From assembly GCA_028699065.1 (NCBI GenBank), contig JAQVVH010000001.1:1-64000 (forward strand): 64,000 bases of DNA, given 5' to 3'. Source of the stretch: Gallionella sp. (GTDB taxonomy: Bacteria > Pseudomonadota > Gammaproteobacteria > Burkholderiales > Gallionellaceae). The position numbers were made by a program, and so were the translations under genes. Each line of letters opens with the position of its first letter. Within the stretch, counting starts at the first letter, position 1. The notes beneath the pieces are model-generated. The model searched no databases and was not told the origin of the DNA. It saw only the letters and a program-made list of their open reading frames with translations. This document shows positions 28,323 through 37,001 of the stretch, in pieces.

Positions 28323-30301
28323 GCAGTTTTCTCCTCAAGAGCAGTGTCCAGTTGCGCGCCGCTGCGCTTGCTGTGAATACGATATCTGCGATCACTTATC
28401 GCAAGAATACCCCCCAGTGCCATCAGCACACAGCCGGCCCAAACCCAGTCTACAAAAGGCTTGATATAAATTCGCACGGCCCATGCACCGTTGCTTCCTG
28501 GAATCGGCTCGCCGAGCGAGACATACAAATCCCGTAGCAGGCCGGTACGGATAGCGGCTTCGGTCATCGGCATTCCGGAAACGTTGTACTGTCTTTTTTC
28601 CGGATAGAGCTCGGTCACGGCTTGTCCATTCCTAGTCACAGTCACGTGGCCTCGCCCACCGATGTAGTTGGGGCCTTCGATTTCCCGTACACCATCAAAA
28701 CGGAATACATAACCGCCGGCGGAGACGGTGTCGCCAATATCCATGCGGACATCACGCTCAGTCTCGTAACCTTTGACCAATGTCACGCCGATGATGAATA
28801 CAGCCACGCCAAGATGCGCCAGCTGCATGCCGTAATAACTCAATGACTGATTGCGGACACGCTGCAAGAAATCATTCCGGCCCAGCAGGCGCTCGCGCAA
28901 ATTAAGCAACATGGTCGCGATGATCCAGAACGCCAGCAGCAATCCCAGCGCGATCATGGCGGTCCACATACCCATTGCGAATGGCAATAACAGCGCAATC
29001 AGCAAAGCACTCAGAAAAGCCCAACGCACGCGCTTGGCCAGCTCGAGCCCGCCGATTTTCTTCCAGCGGGCAAGCGGCCCCAGCCCCATCATCAGAATCA
29101 TCGGCACCATCAGCGGTACAAATACCGCGTGAAAATACGGGGGACCGACGGACAGTTTGCCAAAACCCAGCGCATCCATGAACAAGGGATACAACGTACC
29201 GATGAATACCGAAGCCGCGGCAACCGAAAGCAGCACATTGTTTGAGAGCAGCAGGGATTCGCGCGACAGGATGTCGAACTTTCCACCCAGCCCGACTTTG
29301 GGTGCCCGCCATGCGAACAGAAGCAGGGAAACCCCAATGACAACCACCAGAAAAGACAGAATGAAAATACCGCGTTTCGGATCGGCCGCAAAGGAATGCA
29401 CCGAGGTCAGAACACCAGAACGCACCAGAAAGGTTCCCAGCAAACTCAGGGAAAAAGCCGCGATAGCGAGCAGTACCGTCCAGCTCTTGAATGCGCCACG
29501 CTTTTCGGTGACCGCAAGCGAGTGTATCAACGCCGTCCCCAACAACCAGGGCATCAGGGACGCATTTTCTACCGGATCCCAGAACCACCAGCCACCCCAG
29601 CCCAGTTCGTAGTATGCCCACCAACTGCCGAGGGCAATTCCCAGCGTCATGAAAACCCAGGCTACCGTCGTCCACGGACGCGACCAGCGGGCCCAGGTAG
29701 TATCGAGCTTCCCTCCCAGCAGTGCCGCAAGCGCAAAAGCAAAGGCAACCGAAAATCCAACATATCCCATATAGAGCATCGGTGGGTGAATCACCAATCC
29801 CGGATCCTGCAACAAAGGATTCAGATCGCGCCCGTCCGCCGCGGCAGGCAGCAAACGATCAAACGGATTTGAGGTCAGCAGCATGAATAACAGAAACCCG
29901 ATCGCAACAAACCCCATCACGCCAAGCACTCGCGCCACCATTTCGTCCGGCAGGTGGCGGCTGTAAATCGCGACTGCCAATGTCCATCCGCCCAGAATGA
30001 AGGCCCACAGCAACAATGATCCCTCATGGCCGCCCCAGACTGCCGAAATCCGGTAAATCACCGGAAGCTGCGAGTTGGAATGCTGCGCCACGTAAAGTAC
30101 GGAAAAGTCATTGGCCACAAAGGCATAAGTCAAACAGCCCAGCGCAATAACGAGAAAAAGAAACTGGCCATATGCCAACGGGCGTGCAATCGCCATCAGG
30201 ACGGCGTTATTTCTTGCCGCACCGATGATAGGCAACACCCCCAGACAAACAGCGATAAACAGGGCGACAATCAGGGAGAAATGTCCGATTTCAGGAATCA
30301 T
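28319..30301 (-). CDS. ccmF: CcmF heme lyase subunit
   Basis: Large polytopic membrane protein of 660 residues that transfers heme from holo-CcmE to apocytochrome c. The tryptophan-rich heme-handling motif 'WGGWWFWDPVENASLMPW' is present, with flanking conserved histidines, about fifteen hydrophobic helices and a periplasmic loop near the C-terminus. The position between ccmE and ccmG, 17 bases after ccmE, is standard for system I. Confidence 0.97.
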   Translation of the reverse strand: MIPEIGHFSLIVALFIAVCLGVLPIIGAARNNAVLMAIARPLAYGQFLFLVIALGCLTYAFVANDFSVLYVAQHSNSQLPVIYRISAVWGGHEGSLLLWAFILGGWTLAVAIYSRHLPDEMVARVLGVMGFVAIGFLLFMLLTSNPFDRLLPAAADGRDLNPLLQDPGLVIHPPMLYMGYVGFSVAFAFALAALLGGKLDTTWARWSRPWTTVAWVFMTLGIALGSWWAYYELGWGGWWFWDPVENASLMPWLLGTALIHSLAVTEKRGAFKSWTVLLAIAAFSLSLLGTFLVRSGVLTSVHSFAADPKRGIFILSFLVVVIGVSLLLFAWRAPKVGLGGKFDILSRESLLLSNNVLLSVAAASVFIGTLYPLFMDALGFGKLSVGPPYFHAVFVPLMVPMILMMGLGPLARWKKIGGLELAKRVRWAFLSALLIALLLPFAMGMWTAMIALGLLLAFWIIATMLLNLRERLLGRNDFLQRVRNQSLSYYGMQLAHLGVAVFIIGVTLVKGYETERDVRMDIGDTVSAGGYVFRFDGVREIEGPNYIGGRGHVTVTRNGQAVTELYPEKRQYNVSGMPMTEAAIRTGLLRDLYVSLGEPIPGSNGAWAVRIYIKPFVDWVWAGCVLMALGGILAISDRRYRIHSKRSGAQLDTALEEKTA

Positions 30302-30318
30302 GCGGCAGCTTTCAGGAA

Positions 30319-30768
30319 TTATTTGGATTCAACAGCAGCATTGGCCGCCGCGGCTTTTTCGAGCGCGTCTTTAGCTTCAGGCGGCATGTAATTTTCATCG
30401 TGCTTGGCGAGCACTTCATCCGCATGCATGATGCCATCCGGGCCCACCGTTCCCTGGGCGACGACGCCCTTTCCTTCTTTGAATAAATCGGGAAGGATTC
30501 CCTTGTACACCACAGGAATCCGCTTGCTGGTATCGGTAATAGCAAAGTTGACGGTAAGCCCGTCGGCTTCGCGTTGTACGCTGCCCTCTTCCACCAGACC
30601 GCCAATACGAAAACTCCGGCCATGCGGTGCTTCATCGTTAAAAACTTGTGTCGGCGTAAAGTACAGGCTCACATTCTTGTCGAGCGCATTCAGCACCAGC
30701 CCGACTGCCAAACCAACGGCGGCAATCCCCACAAGGATAAACATCACTCTTTTTTGACGAGGTTTCAT
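30319..30768 (-). CDS. ccmE: CcmE heme chaperone
   Basis: Membrane-anchored OB-fold protein of 149 residues that binds heme covalently through a histidine, here in 'LAKHDENYMP' near residue 123, followed by the conserved tyrosine. The N-terminal anchor is 'VMFILVGIAAVGLAVGLVL'. The C-terminal tail is Ala/Glu-rich, as usual. The start codon shares one base with the stop of ccmD. Confidence 0.96.
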   Translation of the reverse strand: MKPRQKRVMFILVGIAAVGLAVGLVLNALDKNVSLYFTPTQVFNDEAPHGRSFRIGGLVEEGSVQREADGLTVNFAITDTSKRIPVVYKGILPDLFKEGKGVVAQGTVGPDGIMHADEVLAKHDENYMPPEAKDALEKAAAANAAVESK

Positions 30769-30938
30769 TAGTCTTCTTCTCCAGCTTCCCGCAACAAGCG
30801 GATTTGTTCCAAGGTCAATTTACGCTTATGGCGGACCAGCACAATTTCAACCGCAAATATCAGCAGAGCAACGACATAAGAGCCCAACCAGACGTAAGTG
30901 AGCGGATTTTCCCGCATCCAGATATCCAATCCGGTCAT
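30768..30938 (-). CDS. ccmD: CcmD small heme-exporter protein
   Basis: This 56-codon gene is absent from the ORF track because of its length. Translation begins 'MTGLDIWMRENPLTYVWLGS', followed by a membrane helix ('YVVALLIFAVEIVLV') and a positively charged tail ('RHKRKLTLEQIRLLREAGEED'-like, cytoplasmic), which is the standard CcmD pattern. It stabilises the CcmABC-CcmE complex and releases holo-CcmE. The ATG overlaps the ccmC stop by 4 bases and its stop overlaps the ccmE ATG (TAATG), exactly the position expected. Confidence 0.93.
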   Translation of the reverse strand: MTGLDIWMRENPLTYVWLGSYVVALLIFAVEIVLVRHKRKLTLEQIRLLREAGEED

Positions 30939-31672
30939 GTTCGCACCTCCGATAGTTCAGCAACCCATTTAGTCTGATGCTCACGCTCCAAAATAATACT
31001 GCGCACCCGTGCCAGGACAACCGCAATCGCATACAACCAGCAAGCTGCAAGGGTAATGAACATGGCCTGCTGCATCGCCACGTGCATACTTGTCCCGCTG
31101 AATTTGATCGTAGAGCCCTGATGCAGGGTATTCCACCACTTCACCGAAAAATAAATGATGGGCACATTGACCGAACCCACAATCGCCAACAACGCACTGG
31201 CGCGATCGGCGCGGCGCGGATCGTCAATCGATGAATGCAGCGCCATATAACCCAGATAGAGAAACAGCAAAATAAGTTCCGAAGTCAGGCGCGCATCCCA
31301 CACCCACCAGGCGCCCCACATCGGTTTACCCCAAAGTGCCCCGGTCCACAGGGAAATGAAGGCAAACAGTGCTCCCGTCGGTGCAATGGCGGTCGCCATC
31401 ATCGCGGACAGGCGGGTGTTGAAAATCAGTCCCAGCGCAGCATAAGCAGCCATCACAAGATAGAGAAACATCGAGAGAATTGATGCCGGAACATGGATAA
31501 AAATGATGCGGTAAAACTCGCCCTGCTGATAATCCACCGGCGCCACGAAAAATCCGATGTACAGACCAACCGCAAACAGCATAGCGGCAGAAACTGCAAA
31601 CCACGGAATCAGTTTTCCCGCCAATGCGTAAAAAGTACTGGGGGCCGAATATTTGAACCAGTTAATCGCCAA
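30935..31672 (-). CDS. ccmC: CcmC heme-handling membrane protein
   Basis: Six-helix inner-membrane protein of 245 residues that loads heme onto CcmE. The signature tryptophan-rich loop 'WGAWWVWDARLTSELILLF' and flanking histidines are present. It is 6 bases after ccmB and overlaps ccmD by 4 bases. Confidence 0.96.
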   Translation of the reverse strand: MAINWFKYSAPSTFYALAGKLIPWFAVSAAMLFAVGLYIGFFVAPVDYQQGEFYRIIFIHVPASILSMFLYLVMAAYAALGLIFNTRLSAMMATAIAPTGALFAFISLWTGALWGKPMWGAWWVWDARLTSELILLFLYLGYMALHSSIDDPRRADRASALLAIVGSVNVPIIYFSVKWWNTLHQGSTIKFSGTSMHVAMQQAMFITLAACWLYAIAVVLARVRSIILEREHQTKWVAELSEVRT

Positions 31673-31678
31673 AATTGA

Positions 31679-32362
31679 TTACTCCATCGAAATACGTAAT
31701 GCTTGCGCCGCTACCCAAGGCGCAAAGGTCAGTGCAAGAACCAGTAGCGCCCCCAGCAGAGACAAATGCGATACCGGGCTCAAACCGGTAGCAACCGCAT
31801 CAACAGCGGCCGTCCCGAAGATCAAGATCGGAATACACAGCGGCAACACCAGCAATGACAACAGAACACCGCCACCGCGCAAACCCAATGTCAGTGCCGC
31901 ACCGATCCCACCGATCATGCTCAACACCGGTGTTCCCAACAACAACCCCAGAATCAAAATCCCCAACGTTTCTGCCTGCATGTCGAACTGTATGCCAAGC
32001 ACCGGCGCTATCAGTACGAGCGGCAAGCCGGAAACCATCCAGTGCGCAACGATTTTTCCCAACACAATAACTGCCAGCGGTTGTGGCGTCAGCATCATCT
32101 GTTCTAGCGTGCCATCCTGATGATCGGCAGAAAACAGCCGCCCCAGCGACAACATGGACGCAAGCAACGCAGCCACCCACAAAACCCCCGGCGCGATTTT
32201 ACGCAACATTTCCATTTCAGGCCCGACACCGAGTGGAAACAGGCTGACCACCATGACGAAAAAAATCAGGGTTGTCAGTACATCGGCCCGGCGACGCATC
32301 GCCAGTATCATGTCGCGCCGAATGACGAGCTTAAGCATGCTGAACAAAGTAAGCTCTTTCAT
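31679..32362 (-). CDS. ccmB: CcmB ABC-type permease
   Basis: Membrane subunit of 227 residues of the CcmAB transporter, which releases holo-CcmE from CcmC using ATP. It has the CcmB signature 'DHQDGTLEQMMLTP' after an initial helix pair, then repeated hydrophobic segments. It overlaps ccmA by 4 bases. Confidence 0.95.
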   Translation of the reverse strand: MKELTLFSMLKLVIRRDMILAMRRRADVLTTLIFFVMVVSLFPLGVGPEMEMLRKIAPGVLWVAALLASMLSLGRLFSADHQDGTLEQMMLTPQPLAVIVLGKIVAHWMVSGLPLVLIAPVLGIQFDMQAETLGILILGLLLGTPVLSMIGGIGAALTLGLRGGGVLLSLLVLPLCIPILIFGTAAVDAVATGLSPVSHLSLLGALLVLALTFAPWVAAQALRISME

Positions 32363-32973
32363 GACAAGGCCAGCGTCCGCACGGTCATACCGTCAATCTG
32401 CAAGGGCTGGTGAGTCGTAAATATCGCCATCCCACCGCGGGACAAGTGATCCGCGATCAATTCCTGAATCAGTGCCACGGCTCGGACATCCAATGCCGCC
32501 AATGGTTCATCCAGTATCCATAATCGCGCTTCACTCACCAGCAAACGCGCCAAAGCAACCCGCCTGCGTTGCCCCTGAGAGAGCACTTTGCATGGCAGCA
32601 ACTCCCGGCCCTTCAGTCCCAACCGACGCAACGCCGATTTGACGGCCGCATCTTGCAGCGTGATCCCGGAGAACGCAGCCGAAATTTTCAAATTCTCAAG
32701 CGCACTCAGGTCATCCTTGATGGCATTCAGGTGGCCGAGATAAAGAATCTCCGCATGAAATGCGTCCCCAAGACTGGCAACCTGCGCCCCATTCCAGACA
32801 ACGCGCCCCTCGTCGGCGGACACAAACCCGCACAGCGTCCGTAACAACGTCGTTTTCCCGCTGCCGTTTTCTCCTTGCACTTGCATGATCTGCCCGGGAT
32901 GCAGCACAAAGCTCAATCCGGAAAACAGACGCTGATCACCTCGACTGCAGGCAAGATTGCTGACTTCCAGCAT
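32359..32973 (-). CDS. ccmA: CcmA ATP-binding protein
   Basis: ATPase of 204 residues. Walker A 'GENGSGKTTLLRTL', signature 'LSQGQRRRVALARLL', Walker B 'LWILDEPLAALD' and the histidine in 'FTTHQ' are all present. It opens the ccmABCDEFGHI operon, a complete system I set, implying the cell makes several c-type cytochromes. A perfect minus-strand -10 lies about 33 bases upstream of the start. Confidence 0.96.
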   Translation of the reverse strand: MLEVSNLACSRGDQRLFSGLSFVLHPGQIMQVQGENGSGKTTLLRTLCGFVSADEGRVVWNGAQVASLGDAFHAEILYLGHLNAIKDDLSALENLKISAAFSGITLQDAAVKSALRRLGLKGRELLPCKVLSQGQRRRVALARLLVSEARLWILDEPLAALDVRAVALIQELIADHLSRGGMAIFTTHQPLQIDGMTVRTLALS

Positions 32974-33005
32974 GTATGAGAAACCTGTTGTTTGAATGGC
33001 CGGGC

Positions 33006-33011
33006 ATTATA
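33006..33011 (-). promoter_or_regulatory. Candidate -10 element of the ccm operon
   Basis: A perfect TATAAT on the minus strand (within gtatataatgcc), 33 bases upstream of the ccmA start codon. No recognisable -35 sits at 16-18 bases, so the operon may depend on an activator, which would fit regulation of cytochrome c synthesis by growth conditions. Confidence 0.45.
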
Positions 33012-33107
33012 TACGATGGCCGCCCGAAACGCCGTACTGCCCCCGTACTCACAAGCCCCTACTCCCTGAATATTCCGATTTGGCAATCAGCTACACACGC
33101 TTCCGGT

Positions 33108-33135
33108 TTGGATAAAGACCAATTCAGGCTATCAT
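33108..33135 (+). promoter_or_regulatory. Candidate promoter for the FabMG-like gene
   Basis: TTGGAT (33108-33113), a 16-base spacer and TATCAT (33130-33135), about 45 bases upstream of the ATG at 33180. Both boxes are imperfect. Confidence 0.35.
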
Positions 33136-33179
33136 TAGCGCCGAAATTTTTACTGTTCGTTAGCTGGAAGGTAGATTCT

Positions 33180-34499
33180 ATGAGTGCGCGCGTATCGCTG
33201 AGGGAAATTCCGTCGAAAAACATTTTCCGCAAGAATGATGTTTTTGTGCTGTTTGGAGAGCTGTTTGGTCGAGGTTACGCCAATGGTCTTGTCGAGGAGG
33301 CTCGCAAAAATGGCATGACCATTCTGGGAATTACGGTGGGCCGGCGTGACGAAAACAATCTTCTGCGACCTCTGACGGAAGAAGAACTGGCAGTCGCCGA
33401 AAGTAATTTGGGCGGACGTATCATCAACATTCCGATGATGGCCGGATTTGATCTGGATGCGCCTCCGGGAGAGCCCACACCGACCGATTTGCTAGCTAAC
33501 ATGACTCTGAAGAGCTGGCAAACGGATACTCTCAACTGGGAACATATCGAAAAATGCCGCACAGCCGGCATTAAACGTTTCCGTGATTCTCTTGACCAAG
33601 TGATGCAATCGCTTGATGGCATGATTCCGGATGGAAGTAATGTATTTTTCGCCCACACCATGGCCGGCGGCATTCCCAAGGTTAAAGTTTTTCTGGCCAT
33701 TGCAAATCGCATTTACAAGGGGCAGGGCGATCGATTCATGTCTTCACGCGCCCTGCTCAACAGCGACTTGGGCAAACTCATTCTGATGAACTTCGACGAA
33801 GTCACGGCAAACACATTCCAGTATCTGATCGAAGGCAGCGCACGCCTCCGCACCCGGCTTGAAGGCAGTGGGGGGCAGGCGCGTTATACGGCCTACGGTT
33901 ATCACGGCACCGAAATTCTGATTGGTGAGACCTATCAGTGGCAAACCTATACCAACTACACTCAGGGCTACGCCAAAATGCGTCTCGAGCGGGTTGCTGA
34001 AACGGCTTGGGATAGCGGCATCAAGGCCACCGTATACAACTGCCCCGAAATCCGCACCAACTCCTCCGATATTTTCGTGGGTGTCGAGCTTTCGCTTTTT
34101 CCGCTGCTGCGCGCCCTCAATCAGGAAAATGGCGGCGACTGGACCGAAGCGCAGTGGAAAGCTTGCCGTGATTTATTGCAGGAAGGCGCCACGCTGGAAG
34201 AGCTGCTGGGGAAAATCGATCATTACAACGCCAGCGAAACCATGCAGAAATTCCGCAACTTCGAAGCCTGGCCAATGGATAACAGCCTAGAGTTGGCTGA
34301 TCTGATGATAGGCACCTCGGACAGCATCACGCAGATGCATAAAGACCGTAAGGCGCTGGTCACCGACCATCTGAGCGCGCTGGTGCTTGAAGGGACAGGA
34401 CCGCTCATGTTCTATGAAACTTCAGCCCCTGCCGGTCCGGTTATCTGGCTAAATCATGACATCATTGCCAAACAGCTGGTTGCGCTCCACTGCAAGTAG
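33180..34499 (+). CDS. Rossmann-like protein resembling the FabMG enoyl-ACP reductase family (uncertain)
   Basis: A soluble 439-residue protein. The ORF track begins 68 codons earlier, but the ATG at 33180 follows GGAAGG at a good distance and starts 'MSARVSLREIPSKNIF', so the longer form is unlikely. The N-terminus has a strand-turn-helix suggestive of a dinucleotide fold ('DVFVLFGELFGRGYANGLV'), and there is a conserved-looking 'AYGYHGTEILIGETYQWQTY' block with a Tyr-rich stretch. My recollection is that proteins of this type are labelled FabMG-family enoyl-ACP reductases, a triclosan-resistant group described from soil metagenomes. I am only moderately sure and could not compare sequences. 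It is a single gene with its own terminator, divergent from the ccm operon. Confidence 0.6.
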   Translation: MSARVSLREIPSKNIFRKNDVFVLFGELFGRGYANGLVEEARKNGMTILGITVGRRDENNLLRPLTEEELAVAESNLGGRIINIPMMAGFDLDAPPGEPTPTDLLANMTLKSWQTDTLNWEHIEKCRTAGIKRFRDSLDQVMQSLDGMIPDGSNVFFAHTMAGGIPKVKVFLAIANRIYKGQGDRFMSSRALLNSDLGKLILMNFDEVTANTFQYLIEGSARLRTRLEGSGGQARYTAYGYHGTEILIGETYQWQTYTNYTQGYAKMRLERVAETAWDSGIKATVYNCPEIRTNSSDIFVGVELSLFPLLRALNQENGGDWTEAQWKACRDLLQEGATLEELLGKIDHYNASETMQKFRNFEAWPMDNSLELADLMIGTSDSITQMHKDRKALVTDHLSALVLEGTGPLMFYETSAPAGPVIWLNHDIIAKQLVALHCK

Positions 34500-34516
34500 C
34501 ACCAAACGAATCACAT

Positions 34517-34546
34517 AAAAAAGCCACTCTTTCGAGTGGCTTTTTT
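34517..34546. terminator. Bidirectional Rho-independent terminator
   Basis: Stem aaaaaagccactc / gagtggctttttt with a TTTC loop, T-rich on both strands. It ends the FabMG-like gene (stop at 34499) on the plus strand and ppiD (stop at 34565) on the minus strand. Confidence 0.9.
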
Positions 34547-34564
34547 ATGATCGCAGCGCGGAGT

Positions 34565-36457
34565 CTACTGCGCTGTCGTTTCCGCCGTCACATTTATCTT
34601 GATTTCGGCGTTTGCCTTTGCATCCTCCAGAAAGGCCCGAAATAATTCCTCGCCCACGACACGGCGCAGCTGTTGCTGATAGCGCGTGAGATTGGCATCC
34701 TCCACTCCAGAAACGTCTGTCACCTTATCTACTCGGACCAGGAGATAGCCGCGACCTTCAACCTTTCCGCCTAGGTAGACCGGCGAACTGCTTGCTACGT
34801 CGGCCTGAAAGACCTTTCGCGCCAAAGCCTCGTCCAGCGGCTGAATCCGATTGCGGCTGATTGTTAGCGCCTGACTCCAGGTTGCCTGCGAAACCCTGCC
34901 AGCTTGAAATTCCGCAAGCATTTTTTCACCTTGTTTAATTGCCAAATCGCTTGCCTGCATTTTTTTCAGACGAACGAGGATGTCCGCTTCAACTTGTCCC
35001 AAGGGACGCACGCTGGCCGGCTGATGCGCCAGCACTCGCGCTGCAACCAGCATGTTCGGTGCCACCTCGATGGCTGCGGTATTGCGCTGGTTTTTAACGG
35101 CATCTTCAGAGAAGATCGCCGCCAGCAATTTGGCATTCCAAATCCCACCCGGCACGGAACCCTTATTGATCCAGTCGCTCTGCTGAATCTTGAGATCGGC
35201 AAGTTTTGCAGCTGGTTCCAGCGTGTCACTTTGCTCATAGGCGGTGTTACTAAAATTCTCGGCCAGCTCGGCAAATGCGTCGTTAGCCTTCTGCTGGCGC
35301 AGTTTCGTTTCGATGTCACCACGCACAATCTCCAGCGGCAACGCCTCGGAAGACTTAATTGCAAGCAATTTGATGATGTGATAACCAAAATCCGTTTTGA
35401 TTGGTTCGCTGATTTCACCAGTTTTCATTGAAAACACGGCATCCTCGAAGGGTTTCACCATCATACCGCGACCAAAACTATCCAACGCCCCGCCGTTCGC
35501 GGCTGACCCCGTATCTTGGGAGTGTTTTTTTGCAAGCTCGGCAAATTTTCCTGGATTTTGTTTGATCTGTCGCAACAAATCCGTCGCCTGTTTTCTGGCT
35601 GCATCCTGTTCTGTCTGGGGTGCAGTAGATGTGATCGCGATCAAAATATGTGCAGCTTGGCGCTGTTCCGGGATACCGTATTCGCTTTCATGCGCCTCAT
35701 AATACTGCCTGATTTCGGCCGCAGAAATTGACTGGCGGGCCTGCAATTCCGCAGCAGACAGCACAACGTACTCCGCGCGAACCTTCTCCGGCAGCTCAAA
35801 ATCTTTTTTATGGCTGTCGTAGTAACTACTGACCTCCGAAGCATCAACGGTCGTTTTGGCCATAAAAGCCTGCGGTGACAATTCAACTATCGCGACCGTG
35901 CGCAATTGCTCATTTAGGCGCAAAACATTCTCGGCAACAGCACGCGAGGCATATCCGTTTTGCAAGAAGTCCTGCTGTACCTGCTGCCCCAACAAATCAT
36001 CACGCAAACGCATTTCAAACATTGCCGGGGATAAATCTTTACTCGCCAACGCTTCCTCATAACGCTGCTTATCGAACACGCCATTTACCTTAAATGCATC
36101 AACGCCGCTGATAATGCGCGCCAGATCATCGTCGCCAATGCGGAGACCAGCACTTTGTGCAGACTGCACCAGCAGTCGTGCTTCAACCAAGCGATCAAGC
36201 ACCGCGCGCTTCATCTCCGGGGTATCGAACATCTCGGAATCGAAATTTTCCCCAAACATCTGCCGGAACTGGTTTTGCTGATTACGCATGGCCTCGTCCA
36301 GCTCCTGCGCCGAGACCTTGACATCATTTACAGTCGCCGGCGCTTCCATCTCACCCGAACGCTGATAGGAGTCCAAACCCCAGAATGCAAAAGGCAGAAT
36401 AATCAGTGCCAAAACAATCTGAACAAGGCGTTTTCTTTCATGCACAAAATCAAACAT
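34565..36457 (-). CDS. ppiD: PpiD-like periplasmic folding chaperone (SurA_N/parvulin)
   Basis: Inner-membrane-anchored chaperone of 630 residues that sits by the Sec translocon exit. A short cytoplasmic N-terminus and one helix ('[18 protein letters not shown]') are followed by a SurA-N/PpiD domain. A parvulin-like peptidyl-prolyl isomerase domain lies at about 265-370 ('[10 protein letters not shown]', '[19 protein letters not shown]', 'FGYHIIKLL'), then a large C-terminal chaperone domain. The place near hupB-lon matches the E. coli order lon-hupB-ppiD, here with two tRNA genes between hupB and ppiD. It is cut off from them by a terminator, so it has its own promoter. Confidence 0.93.
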   Translation of the reverse strand: MFDFVHERKRLVQIVLALIILPFAFWGLDSYQRSGEMEAPATVNDVKVSAQELDEAMRNQQNQFRQMFGENFDSEMFDTPEMKRAVLDRLVEARLLVQSAQSAGLRIGDDDLARIISGVDAFKVNGVFDKQRYEEALASKDLSPAMFEMRLRDDLLGQQVQQDFLQNGYASRAVAENVLRLNEQLRTVAIVELSPQAFMAKTTVDASEVSSYYDSHKKDFELPEKVRAEYVVLSAAELQARQSISAAEIRQYYEAHESEYGIPEQRQAAHILIAITSTAPQTEQDAARKQATDLLRQIKQNPGKFAELAKKHSQDTGSAANGGALDSFGRGMMVKPFEDAVFSMKTGEISEPIKTDFGYHIIKLLAIKSSEALPLEIVRGDIETKLRQQKANDAFAELAENFSNTAYEQSDTLEPAAKLADLKIQQSDWINKGSVPGGIWNAKLLAAIFSEDAVKNQRNTAAIEVAPNMLVAARVLAHQPASVRPLGQVEADILVRLKKMQASDLAIKQGEKMLAEFQAGRVSQATWSQALTISRNRIQPLDEALARKVFQADVASSSPVYLGGKVEGRGYLLVRVDKVTDVSGVEDANLTRYQQQLRRVVGEELFRAFLEDAKANAEIKINVTAETTAQ

Positions 36458-36495
36458 AGCGGCACCAACGCTTCCTAGAGAAATGCTGAAAAAGA

Positions 36496-36523
36496 AAAAG
36501 GCGAACCTAAGTTCGCCTTTTTT
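36496..36523 (-). terminator. Rho-independent terminator of the tRNA-Val/tRNA-Asp transcript
   Basis: Stem aaaaggcgaac / gttcgcctttt with a CTAA loop, T-rich on both sides. It lies 6 bases beyond the 3' end of tRNA-Asp on the minus strand and upstream of ppiD. Confidence 0.85.
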
Positions 36524-36528
36524 GGTTT

Positions 36529-36605
36529 TGGCGGAGCGGACGGGACTCGAACCCGCGACCCCCGGCGTGACAGGCCGGTATTCTAACCAACTGAACTACC
36601 GCTCC
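36529..36605 (-). tRNA. tRNA-Asp (anticodon GTC)
   Basis: A 77-nt cloverleaf on the minus strand, GGAGCGGTAGTTCAG to an encoded CCA. The anticodon arm CCGGC-CTGTCAC-GCCGG gives GTC. It is separated by 6 bases from tRNA-Val and belongs to the same transcript. Confidence 0.97.
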
Positions 36606-36611
36606 AATTTT

Positions 36612-36687
36612 TGGTGGGTGCTGACGGGGTCGAACCGCCGACATTCGCCTTGTAAGGGCGACGCTCTACCAGCTGAGCTAAGCACCC
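36612..36687 (-). tRNA. tRNA-Val (anticodon TAC)
   Basis: A 76-nt cloverleaf on the minus strand, GGGTGCTTAGCTCAGC to an encoded CCA. The anticodon arm TCGCC-CTTACAA-GGCGA gives TAC. It lies 21 bases after the hupB stop codon, so it may be read from hupB or from a promoter within the end of hupB. Confidence 0.97.
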
Positions 36688-36708
36688 TGGCGAATCACCA
36701 ACAGCGCG

Positions 36709-36981
36709 CTAGTTTACAGCATCCTTCAGGTTTTTGCCAACACTAAATTTCGGTGTTTTACTCGCCGGGATGTGAATTTTTTCACCATTACTCGGATTGC
36801 GGCCTTCGCGTGCAGCGCGCTCAACAACCTTGAAGGTACCAAATCCGGCGAGACTTACAACGTCCCCCTGTTTCAGGGCGCCCGCGATGCTGTTGATTAC
36901 GGCATCAAGCGCCCTGCCTGCCGAGGCTTTTGAAATATCTGCCGATGTTGCAATTGCGTCTATCAAATCCGCCTTATTCAT
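36709..36981 (-). CDS. hupB: HU-type nucleoid protein
   Basis: Histone-like DNA-bending protein of 90 residues. It starts '[11 protein letters not shown]', has the HU core '[26 protein letters not shown]' including the DNA-intercalating 'RNP' tip of the beta-arm, and ends '[14 protein letters not shown]'-like. It follows lon after 20 bases, the same order as lon-hupB in E. coli. Confidence 0.97.
   Translation of the reverse strand: MNKADLIDAIATSADISKASAGRALDAVINSIAGALKQGDVVSLAGFGTFKVVERAAREGRNPSNGEKIHIPASKTPKFSVGKNLKDAVN
36711..36740 (-). promoter_or_regulatory. Candidate tRNA promoter inside the 3' end of hupB
   Basis: On the minus strand: TTGGCA, an 18-base spacer, TAAACT, then a GC-rich discriminator (agcgcgct). 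It overlaps the last codons and stop of hupB and would start about 17 bases before tRNA-Val. The layout resembles the stable-RNA promoter of the tRNA-Ala unit, though the -10 is weaker. Confidence 0.45.
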
Positions 36982-37001
36982 GCCCTATTTCCTTGTATTA
37001 A

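Noticed and set aside
32976-33179. 68-codon N-terminal extension of the FabMG-like gene
   Set aside because: The extension covers the divergent promoter region of ccmA and has no ribosome site, while the internal ATG at 33180 has a good one.
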